DNA of 64,000 nt from the NCBI GenBank assembly GCA_026419785.1, contig JAODTK010005540.1, positions 62,001 to 126,000 of the forward strand. Reading direction: 5' to 3'. The notes beneath the pieces were generated by a model. The model had not been told where the DNA came from. It did not search any database and saw nothing but the letters and a program-made list of their open reading frames with translations. The stretch comes from Sclerodactyla briareus (lineage: Eukaryota; Echinodermata; Holothuroidea; Dendrochirotida; Sclerodactylidae). Positions 39,001 through 51,000 of the stretch are shown here, piece by piece; position 1 is the stretch's first letter, and the number at the start of each line of letters is the position of its first letter. The position numbers were made by a program, and so were the translations under genes.

Positions 39001-42000
39001 CCTGAAAGATGGTATGCCCCTCTACCCCTTCCTCAATCAAAACCTTCCAGAAGTGAATGCCCGGTGAAAAATAGATGGTGTTGTTTGTATGACGTTACAA
39101 TTGAGAGCATTCTCACATTCATTCCAGATCTGGGCGCCTCCAACTCCACCCCAGGATGATAACGACGTATACATAGACCACTCAATGATGCTGATGTACG
39201 AGCAGTCTACGATGACCGAGTCGCAGCTGCCCCCAGTCTTCATCAAGAAGGAACCCAAGAGGATCAAGATGGAGCATGGTGAGTTTTCTGGTTAAATTTG
39301 ATGCAATAGGGAGGCAAGCGATTCATGTGCTTCCTCACACCCTGCCTGTTTTCTGCCCCAATATCAGCCGAAATATTAAGGCAACATGACAAACACTGGG
39401 ATTTCTTCTCCTAGAACAAATTGCATAGTGTGGAACAAACTGCTGGAACCGTTCTTATTGAGCAACGGGTTGTTATTGTTTAGACAAGGGTTCCTATTGG
39501 CCCTCATTAATCCACTGGTCCTGACTCTTTCCTACTCCTCTCTTACATTTTCCATTCCAGGACTTGTTATGGGATTGTCCTTTGCCCGTCTCTCTCATAA
39601 AATTAACAAGGACCCCCCAAATTGAAAAAAAAAAAAAACACTCTCCTTACCAACCTCTCTGCTCCATAGTGATGACTAACCTCATTGTATTCCTAGCGAT
39701 TCGGGCGTCACAGTTGGTCGGTCAGATAGTTTTGATCACACCCATACTTGCTGGAAATAACTGAGCTCTTCCCATCTTCAAAGTCTTGGTCTAAGATATT
39801 TAACCAGCTCCTAGTTAGACTCTTCTCAAGGAGTGTAATTGTTTTCAATCAATTCGGATACTCACTTGCTATTTTGTTCTTAGGTTCCCACATTTTTTGT
39901 GACATCACATTAATCCTCAACTGAAACTCTGCCTGGTTTTGTCAGAAAGCTGAAGTGTTTGATTTTATCATATGGGTATTTTGAGGTACAGTAGTGTCTG
40001 GGAATATCAGGTTTTTTGGTACAGATACGGCACCGACTGCATCACACCAGTGACAGGGACCTTAAAGTTTCATTCAGCCTTTTATCCCATGTCCTCCTTT
40101 CCAGTCATGAAGCTACCCATACTGTAGTAATCTATTGTATTGACTGATACAACAACTACAATTGAAAAGAAATCAGTTGAAATGATAGTATTAGGTCGAA
40201 ATTTGTAATTTTGTGAAATAGGTCCCTGTTGACGAAACATATACATTTGTTGCGGCTGGCTGTCTTCTTTGAAAATTCTTGGACTGATTGATCACCATGT
40301 TCTCCAAGCATAGAAATGATTTTAGTGCTGTAATTTTGACTGAAAATATTCTTGTAAATGAGGTATCAAATGATGGCATTCATTTTCAATATCATTGATG
40401 CCTATTTTCTTGAATATTTCAAAGGCTGAATGGAACTTTGATTGGTAGTCCTAGAAGCAGTGGATGGGATAGGAAGGTACATGCCCACTCCTCAATTTCT
40501 GGGTACTTGTTGAAATGGGAAGGCACCTTTTCCCTTGATGAAATGTGATATTATATATTATTAAACAATAACCAGATAGATATTCCAGTATTAATTAAAT
40601 ACTGTCCATTGTCCATGCATGATCATTTAGGCCAGACCCTTAGATGTGCATTGATTATCTCTCAAACCTGAATTTATCGTCCAAAATTCCTCATTATCCT
40701 TGAGGCCTGTGAATTGTTATCAATTTTGACACCTTTCCAATAATTTTGCAGTCCGGAAGATCAAATCTCACAAGCCGGAGCAGCCCCATGGCACCCAGAC
40801 GCCGTCAGTGATGGCTCCCCCAACGTCCCTCTTCAACCGGCCCTCTGCGGCCCTCATAAGGATGAGGCGCGAGATGGCCAAACAGCAGCAGATCCGGGCC
40901 ATGGCGGGCAAGCCTATCACCAAGGCCTACGCCCACAGGCCCACCACTGACACCCACATGCAGAGAAGCCAGAGTGGCTTATCAACGAGGATTGGGCACT
41001 TCTGCAGGTTAGTGTCCAAATGAGGACCAAGATATGTATCACTCATTGCTGTAATGAAAGACAGTCCTTCATTAGGTTGTACTGTGCTGTTAAAGGGCAA
41101 GTCCAGTGAAAAATATTCAAATGTCATATGATTGTGCATTGAAAATCATGCCAATCAAACTTTGTTTCATGTTCATAGCATGTTCGGTTATAAAGTTACA
41201 AATTTTTGAAGATTATTATTTTATCACTGCTAAGTTGGCAATTTTGCAAATTGGCAACATTCGATGACGTCATATACCAATTTCGAAGAAAAGGTCAAGA
41301 AATACTTCTTTTCCCTTATAATTGGTAGATATGACATCATAAAAAGGTTGCCAGTTTGCCAAAAATCACCAAATTATATGAAATTTGAGGAAGCTTTATC
41401 TTCCCAGCCAAACCTGCTATAAACCTGGAAACAAAGTGTCATTTGAATGATTTTTTTTTTTATTCTCTTTAATATTATGACACTAAAAAGAATAACAATT
41501 CGGCTGGACTTTGCCTTTAAGTGCGTGGCTACTAATGTTTGACTGGCCGCTTGGGGGAGGTGTTGTATTGTGTATGTAGCACTGCTTGTGAACACTAGAC
41601 CAGGATTGGATTAAGCTTGGTATGTGTTTCTGCCAGGTCATGGCCTCCATAAGTAGGTCAGTCTCAAGACCTAAACACAATAATTATAGAATGGTTGAGA
41701 TTTGGTGTGAGGGGAGTATAAGAACCCTATTGCTTTCGGTTTGAAATTTGAGCTTGTATACATGATAACTTTTACAAGGCCTGGATGGATGAAACATAAT
41801 ACTTGGTATGTATGTTCCCCACAATAGGTACAGGAACGCTGTTGTGTTTGTCAAAGGTCATCTGAGGTCACTAGAGCTTCCAATAGGCATTCATAGTCAA
41901 CAAACAACCCTTTCGGGTACGATAGGGCCACACAACACTTAGCAGAGGATAAAGGATTGAGATATTATGAGATATTATGCTGGTATGTCCAAATAGATCA

Positions 42001-45000
42001 TCCAACATTTGCTGCCTAAGCCACTGTCTTTGATGTGGTGTCATTGCCTAGATCTCTGACTGCCCAGCTCTATTCCTTGTTCTACGCAGGCCATCCAGAC
42101 GCTACAGGAGCTCCCTCTAGCGTTACAGCCGCTAATACCAGGACACACAATCAACTGGGACCTCGTCAGCGACATCGTCAACTCGTGCAGCCGGATCTAC
42201 CGCTCGCCGAAGCAGTGCAAGGTCCGCTACGAGGGCGTGATCATCCCCCGGGAGGAAGGCAAACTACTTCACGATGGCAACCCCAAGAAACAGAAGAAGA
42301 ACAAAAGCATTTACCGGGTGAGGCTTTCTCTGGAGTTCTCGCGCTAAATTTTGTAGCCGTCTGTGTGGGTTGTAGGCCTCACTCTTGGCAGCCCACCAAC
42401 AATAAAAATCCTGTGGGATATTAATTGATCCATCAAACATTTTTCATCTGTAATAGCTCTGCAGCCTTCTGGTCTGGTATTAGGAGGGAAACGGGGGCCC
42501 CCCACCCTCAAATCATCCTCTACAATTTATGGACAGGTACAAGCTCTGCTCATTCTCTGCTAACAACAATATCTTCATTTTGTTTTGGGTTTACAGACGA
42601 AGAGCAACCGTCCGATGAAGACTGGACAGCTTCACGCCCAGGACTCAAACACCTCTCAGAGTGGCCTCTTCAGCGGCAAGTTTTGGGTGATGAAATCCTT
42701 TCCACGTCGAAGAGACACCATTCTGTAAACAGTGTTGATGCCATATATGAGAAATCCAATATCAAAATTGATGGCTCTCAGGCTAAATACAAAGTTGCAG
42801 CATCCATTCCCAAGTTAAACACCGACGGCTACTGCCATTCTGAGTGGTGCTCTGTATATTGCAATTGTCAATTGATTGACTCACCCCCAATACCCTGGGT
42901 ATGGTCTGTCATGTGGTTCATTGCCAAATCCCGAGTGACTCACAGTTTATCACATCTCTCCACATGGGTCATCACAAAGCTGACTCTGAGGTGTGTCCGT
43001 TTACTCAGTTTATGTAGAAAATATTGTGGTGTGGTGCTTTGTATAATGCAGTTCTCTATTGCATGACACATTTCCAATACCACCCATAATTCCTGGACTA
43101 GGACCCCTACCCTCAGTTGAACCAAAGTTCTAATTTCCTCTGTATTGCAGATTGACAAATCCACTGATGAAGAACCCCAAACACAGCGCTGGCTGAATGA
43201 TGAACATCAGCTACGACAAAGCCAATGACCCCGCTCAGGTCGCTCTAGAGAGCAGAGAGGATTGCCAAGGAAAAGAAGGTAAGAGAGAGGGGGGGGGGGA
43301 GCAGGGGGGTTCATACAACCTCCCTGCAAATCGCTAAGGTGAAGGTTGCTGGGTTGCATAGATGAGAGGACAATTAGTGTCGGTGTGTTATACAATCTTG
43401 TATCTTCAGGACACTGTAGGACACATAAACCTTGCTGCAAATAGCCTAAAGCAAAGAGTGTTGGGATGTTCGATAAGAGGGCATTTAGTGTCAGTGTGTA
43501 TGGGAGTGAAGATGGAAGATTCATTTTGAAGGAAGTGGTCAATGTTCTTTTCCATTTTTAGGGGGGTAGAGATATTAGACTGTCAGACCAACGTGCAGTG
43601 AACGTTGGTTACAACATTCAATGGTATTGTCATTCATTGCAACACATGAATATTTGTAGACATGATAAAATAAAAAAACCTGTAGGTTATATGCTCTGCC
43701 AACTTAGGGCCCAGAAATGGTTGATGCTGTTTGCCTGACGTCACAATGAAAACTATTGCTTTTAGATCAAAAATTGATCTGTGAATTTAACACGTAACGA
43801 TATACGCAATTGAGACTTTTTTTTTTCTTTCTGTGTGACATGCAAATGTCGAGGTCACTTCTCGCCAGTTGCTATCGACGGTAAATGCTTCTTTATTGTG
43901 CCAGGGCTTGTGTAAGGATGTAGTCAATACCTGTAAAGAAAAAGGCAAAGTACTTCATAACAGTGGAACATTTGAACTGGGTGGGTAATTTAGGACTTTA
44001 TTGAACAACATACATTAGCAACGAAAAAGTGACATCACAGTGTTTTGTCATCTATTTCAGACCTCAAAAACAATAAAATACATACAGAATAGTTTACGTT
44101 GTTTAGCACAGATGTGGTATATTATTGCATAATTATAATTTTCAGTGATATTTTGTTGTAACAAATTTTGGCAGTTTCTTCATTTTTTTTTTTTCCCCTC
44201 TTCTCTTAAATGAACCCCATTGTACCTGACCCTTGAAAAATGTTCAAATTCTGAGAACTAAACAAACTGATTTGTTCAATCTTGTAATTTCAACAGCAAC
44301 AACAAGAGCAGCAACAGCAGAGACTGCAGGCTGCAGCAGCAAGGCACAGCGCAGAAACAGACACAGAAAACTGCAACACAGCCTACCACAGCTACAGTAA
44401 TGGTGATTCCTAGTCCTAGCCCCCCCCTAAAGCCCATAGTTGCCATATTTTGTGGGATTCCTCTCCATAAATGAATTGTGGTTTAGACTACTTCAGCTCA
44501 AACCAGTCTGTGCTGATTGAGCTCTTTTGATCCATCCAAGTGCCACTCCGTCTGTCTGTCTGTTTGTCCGTCTGTCTGTCCTACCTAATCAGTGGGGTAC
44601 CTAATGACAGCAGTTAGATCATCTCCAACAATGCAAAGATGCATTAGAACACAGATATGTTGGTATGTTTAACTCAGTTAGATTTATTGTTGTTGTCTCG
44701 TTCAATCCCCAGCAAGCTGCGACCATTGCCCGTGGGTCCGTGCCACAGTGGTCACGGGTGTCCGAGGCTCGACAGCTGGCAGCATAGTGGTCAATACCTC
44801 CACGGGGGCCAATGGTGGCGTCACCTTCGCGACCATCAACAAGAGGATGACTGCTCAGCACTGGACCGAACCCCGTCGTGACTGGAGCATCGCCTCCCGC
44901 CCAGACTGTGGTAATCTTTGCGTTCTCACTCCTTGTGGAAGCTTGGCTCCTTATCTAGGCAGGATCTTTATTAAAGGACAACTGCAGGATTGATTTATTA

Positions 45001-48000
45001 CAGGGGCTAATTTAATAGCTGATGAAAACTGAAAGCGTCAGTCCAAACGGGAAGTTCATAGGACTTTCCGTTACGATTTATAAGTCATTTGAAGTTTGTG
45101 TATTGTGAAGCATGTGTATTGGCAATATCGAAATGCAACCCATTATGCGATAATAAGTGTCATAATTGCACACCCTGCAAACATTCTTTGTTCCTAGTGA
45201 AATTCATTTCACTTCGAAAAGGCATTTCGTTATGGCGAGAGGATTGCTGTAGTGGGTTGATAGGGTGATGGTTACTTGGTGAGAGAAAAGACAACAGACT
45301 TCTGCTAATATGTTGACGTATTCAACAAAATGAAAAACAATCAAATACATATAACATAATTTCTGTGTTGGCCATGTGGTGAACGTTTCATGCGTTTATT
45401 GCGGCAATTGGGATTTCCCCAATTTCCTACCTAATGGCCCAAACCTTTGAAGGCCAATAACTCCACATAGGAACATGTATCAATTGGGTTGGGCCTATAG
45501 ATATAGTTTCCCATTCTCCACCAATATGACATTCTGGTATCCAAGCCTGCAGTTGCCTTTAAGTTTAGGTTCAAATGATCGCGTCATGCAGTGGCATTAG
45601 TCCACAACCCCCCTGGAAGCCAAAGCAAGTCTCACCAGCAAGTCTTAGTTACAAATAAACTTTTTTTGCAATGTTAGGAACCAGTTGTGCAATAATGGCG
45701 GGTAGTCCAGGGTAGTTAAAAATGTGAACACCTCTACTCTAACTACTATATATAGCGTACCAATGACAATTATCTCATCATTTTGATGCTTTTTCCCGAT
45801 CCTCTTCCAGGCTGTTTGTACCTCCATGCTACAACCATTACCATGTTGGCACAGAGGGACCCCATGTGATATCCTAGATTATATCTCCTTTTATAGTCAA
45901 TCCGTATTCATTTCATTAGAAGCGCACCACACTAATGCAAACGTTGATTGTCGCCTTGTGCGATCGTGGTCGTCTGTCGGGCACGGGACATGAGTTGGGT
46001 TGGGGGCCAGTTAGGCGGTGATCAAAATGAACGTGCAGTGCTATCTGTGATACCGTAAGTTAAGATTAAAGATTTTATTCAGATGTGAACAGCCTAATTG
46101 GGATTATAAGTGCTGTCTTCTAGTCTGGTTTGCGGAAGACTAATTTGTGATCGCGGCCTCAAGCACGTGTTAATTAGAAAATTGATTCACGGGAACTAGA
46201 GACTTGTATAGAATGTATATTCTGAGGCAAATTTTACCAACAGGAATGAATGGAAGCAGAACTGCATCTACACACTTAAAAAAAGGTGATCAGTCCGTGA
46301 ATTTTCAAGAAAGCCAGCTGGCCAACCATATGATAGGTTTCGCCACGGGGACAACTATTTCACGAAAATTATGAATTTTAACTTAATACTATCGTTTCAA
46401 ACAGATTTTGTTTCTTCAATTTTAGTTTTGAATCAGTCAATACAATAGAGTAACTACAGTTGGGAAGCTCCGTGCGGGCTGGAAAAGGAGGACATGAAGT
46501 ACAGGATGAATGGAACTTCAAAGAACAGTCGATCAGTCAGGTTTTGCTTTTCAGTCGTCTGTGTTAAGAAACGAATAGATTTAACAGGATATTGCTTTAG
46601 ACCGACCTTAACTGAGCCTCAATTAAAACACGAAATCATGCACAAGGTTTTTGGGCAGAGATGCATGTGCAATCTTGTTATCCAGTCTTTTTTTCACTTC
46701 GAGGCCGGCCGCTAGAGCAGGTGGTCCGCGCCCAGGGTGTGTTCGTTACTCCATACCAGTCACGGCATAATCAGCACACAAACGGGTCCCGCCCGTACCA
46801 CAGCAGCAGTCGTTATCCTCGTATACCACACCTGGCCCAGCAGGCCAGAGTCACCAGGACCCATGCAAACCTGGTACCTCGCTGTCACCAAAATAGGTTG
46901 TGCAGCCACCGTCGGTCTGAGAGGGGTGGGAGAAGCAGAAGAGTCGAGTGAGTGATTATATACGTGGTACACCAAAAGGGATGTATGGAGCTCCCAGGCT
47001 TCAGCTTTCAGTTCATTGTTCTTATATTGCCCAGACCCTTCAACTGTTCCCCCCACATAAGGATTGCGAGAAGGACGGTCTCAGCTAATCCCAAAAATAA
47101 ACAAAAGTCCCTGAAAACAAAAGCTAGCAGTAATATCACGTATCAACAGAGTGACCATTACCTTGTTACCTTACCGTCTGTCGTGTTATGACCCCTGTTG
47201 CCCTTCTCAATCATCCAGAGATAATCCTGTCACTTGCTTGACACCATCCATCCGTTGTGCTACCATAAGTTGGTGTATTCATCGACCCCCAAGGTTCCTA
47301 TAGATGTTCTGGGAATTGGGGGGAGACGATCAGAATCCCTCTTCCTCTTACGGATGATCATGACGGTTGACGGTAGCAGATGTTCAAGATTAATTATCAT
47401 TCATTTTTGGCAGAGACATGGACAGACCTAAATCCAGGGCAATGTGTCATTTCGCCACGGTTGTTAGCTCGATCTTGTTTTTGTTTTGGGGGGGGGGGGG
47501 GGAGGGGGGGGACATTGAAGCCCTATACAGAATAGATTGGATTGAAATGCGGATTCATTAATATTTACTATTGGTCAATGGTCATATGGGGTGTTTATCA
47601 ATTTGAAGTCAAAGGCATTCATGGGTCTCTTTGAGTTATTTGTTTGAAGAGTCCAGCAAATTCTACGCCTACTCAGTGAATTGGATGGTCATGAAAGTTG
47701 GTCCTGCAATTATCGTAAACCCAATTTACATTGTGGTGGTTCGGAGAGTGGTGGCCCAAGGTCATCTATGGGTGAATTTTGGCCAATTGCACTCACACAG
47801 ACTTAAGAGATTGACTGAATGTTCAAGACACCTGATGATTTTCAATTTCATTAAATAAATTTTAAAGTAACTTTCATTCACAATCGATCACTATGGAAAT
47901 AGATTACTCGGTGGTTACTACTTCCGCCATGCCATTGGCCTCCTGTTGGGGATAGTTGGCAACATTAGGGGCAACCCTGGAGCTTTTGTGACATGATTTA

Positions 48001-51000
48001 GCACATAGGTAAACAGACTATTAGGTAGGTGAACTGATCAGGTTTTCAGCTGGGAAATTCCGATCTATTTTGCATAATTTATGTATCTACTTTGTCAAAG
48101 TTTGTTTGGTTGGATTTCAGCCCTGACACCTAAATGGTTGGTTTGTAATAATTTTTGTCAGTGAGTGTCATGAAATGTGTCAAAAAATTATCATCTTGGG
48201 TGCAAATTTGTTAAATAGATAATGTTTGGAGAATGGGATCACTGAAGTAAAATATGTGTCTTTTGGCATAATTTCTGGACATTTTCCACTTTTTTTTCTC
48301 CACATTTTCACCACACATGGGCATGGTCAAATCAGTTAGTCCCAATGAATTCAAACTCGCAATCAATCAATGGTTTTGCAGTCTGGAGCTTACCGACTGA
48401 GCTAATCCGCCGACCCTCGCAGCAGGAGAGAACAAACCAACTGTTTTTTATTCCTGACGAAGTCAAGGATCTATGCAGTCACGTGTGTGTATGCGTGTGG
48501 GTAGGTGTGTGTGTGACGCCAGCTTGTAAACACGGTAACTGATCAGGTCTGGTAGGTCAGGACTCATACTTGGGATATGTGTTCCCCAGGAGTCATGAAC
48601 CCTATTGTATTTTTGGGTCAGCTCAGCGGTCATCTGAGGTCACCAGAGGTTCAAAAGTCTGAAAACCTTGTAAAAACGATAAGTCCAGAATGGGTGGTCT
48701 TGATCAAGTTGAAATTGGGTGTATAGCTTTCTATGGGAGTACAGGAACCCTATGTTTTTGGTCAGGTCGGAGTGAATTTTGGTCGAAAATAGAAAATTTG
48801 TGAAAATTCAATATGTGGGCCAATTGGCTTGTAAACACGATAAACGCGGGCACCCCACCCAGATGGGAATGAAGATAATACTTGGTAGGGTGGTTCCCCA
48901 TGATGAGTTCAGGAACCTATTGTTTTGGGGTCAGGCAGAGGTCATCGAAGGTTACCAGAGTTCAAAGTCGAAAACCTTGTAAACTCGATAGTCCAGAATG
49001 GTTGGTTTGACAAGTTGGTGAAATTAGGTTTAATGCTTTCTTATGGGGAGAGTACAGGAACAATCCCGATGTTGTTGGTCCAGGTTGGGGTGAATTGCAT
49101 GGAATTTGGTCCGAAAACTAGAAAATTGGTGAAAAAGGAAAATTCGATATTTTGGTCCAATTTTTTAGCTTGTAAACACGATAACTGACCCACCCACCTG
49201 GTGGATTGAAGCTCATACTGGTTATGTGTGTTTCCCATGATGAGTACTGAACCCTATTGTTACAGGGTCAGGTCAGAGGTCAATCGAGGTCACCAGGTTC
49301 AAAGTCGAAAAAACCACCTTGTAACACGATAGTCCGAATGGTTGTCTGCTCAGTTTTGAAATTAGTGTATACTTTCTTATGGGGAGTACAGGACCCCTAT
49401 TTTTTTGGTTCGGTCCGGGAGTGAATTTTGGTCGAAAATGGAAAAATTTGTAAAAATTCGATATTTGGCCAATTTGCTTGTAAACACGATAACTCGAACC
49501 CACCCTGGATGGATGAGCTCATACTTGGTATGTGTGTTCCCCATGATGAGTACATGAACCCTATTGTTTTGGGGCAGGTCAGAGATCATCTGAAGTCACC
49601 AGAGGTCAAAGTCTGAAAACCTTGTAAACACGATAAGTACAGTAATGGTTGGTATGATCAAGTTGAAATCAGGGTGTAGCTATCTTATGGGGAGTACAGG
49701 AACCCTAATTGTTTATGGTTCAGGTCGGGTGTGAATTCTTGGTTCGAAAATAGAAAAATTTTTGAAAGTTTGATATTTTGGCCAATTGGACTTGTAAAAA
49801 TAGATAACTCGACCCCACCCGGATGGATGAAACTCATACTGGTATGTGTGTGCCCATGATGAGTACATGAACCCATTGTTTGAGGATTCAGGTCTAGCGT
49901 CATCTGAGGTCACCAAGGGCCAAAGTCTGCAAACTTTGTAAACCTGATAAGTCCATAAATGTTGGTTTGAATCAAGTGAAATTAGGTGTAAGATTCCTTA
50001 TGAGGAGTACCGGAACCCTATGGTTTCTTGGTTCAGGTCAGGATGTGAGTTTTGATCGAAATTAGAAAAGTTGTGAAATTTTGATATTTTAAGCCATTTT
50101 TGGCGTGTAAACCACGATACGTGACCCACCTGATGGATGAAGCTCATACTTGGTATGTTTGTTCCCCATGGGGGATGAGTATTGAACCCTATTTGGTTTG
50201 GGGTCATGTCTTAAGTCATCTGAGGTCAACCGAGTCAAAGTCTGAAAACTTGGTAAACACGATAAGTGCAGGATTGTTGGTCTGTCAGGTTGAAATCATG
50301 TGTGTATCTTTCTTATGGAACGTCATAAACACCCTATGTTTTTTGTAAAGGGCGGGTGCTGAGCGCTCATACCTCTTGGTTGTGTATTCCCCATGATGAG
50401 TACCTGAACCCTAATTGTTTGGGGTCAGTCGTAGGTGCAATCTAAGGTTCCCAGAGTTCAAAGTCTGAAACTTCGAATTTAGTGTGTAGCTGTTCTTACC
50501 AATAGTACCAGGAAACCCTATTATTGTTTGTACAAAGAATAGAAATTTGTCAGACGTTAATGTTGCCTATAATGAGCGGGTACTATTCCCATTTGTCCAT
50601 GTGTCCGGCAATAGGTTTACAGGAATAGCCAAGGAATCACTAAGCCTTTTTGGCTTTCCTTGTTTCCTTTTTAACCCCAGTGACGAGCACCCACCAGCTG
50701 AAGAACCTTGGATCAGTCCACATCGCATCCTGAAACAGCAGGCTACGGAAACAAGCAGCAGAGCAGATGAAGGTTGGTGCCTGCCATGGATCGAGGAATT
50801 CAGGGAGGGGGGGATGGGCGGGGGCAGTTTTGAATAGTAAACTGGTTTTCGATGTAACTTGAAGACGATGAGAGATGTAGCTGGTTAATGGTAAAAGCCC
50901 ACCGTGATGAAAACAATTGTCTGCAAAAGCACAGATTGAAGCCGAGGATATATTGAACTTAATGGGGGGGAGCAGTGGAGGCAAATTGCAGGATCATACA

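Larger units (their letters stand above)
41008..42089 (+). other. Intron with a TTAA-flanked MITE and a lone AGGTCA monomer
   Basis: Contains the MITE at 41090-41520 and a diverged single monomer of the 48-50-kb repeat family at about 41700-41960. Confidence 0.65.
46948..50680 (+). other. Intron dominated by the AGGTCA tandem array
   Basis: Holds a G-run at 47489-47511, a tRNA-like SINE head at 48345-48418 and the array at 48450-50660. Bases 46948-48340 are otherwise featureless. Confidence 0.65.

Noticed and set aside
42726-43066. Continuation of the post-SANT exon as a long open frame.
   Set aside because: After about 42725 the residues lose all resemblance to EP400, and the next true exon begins at 43151 with a good acceptor.
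48450-50660. CRISPR-like array, because of regular repeats.
   Set aside because: The monomers are about 315 bases with no unique spacers, in a eukaryotic intron. It is an ordinary tandem array.
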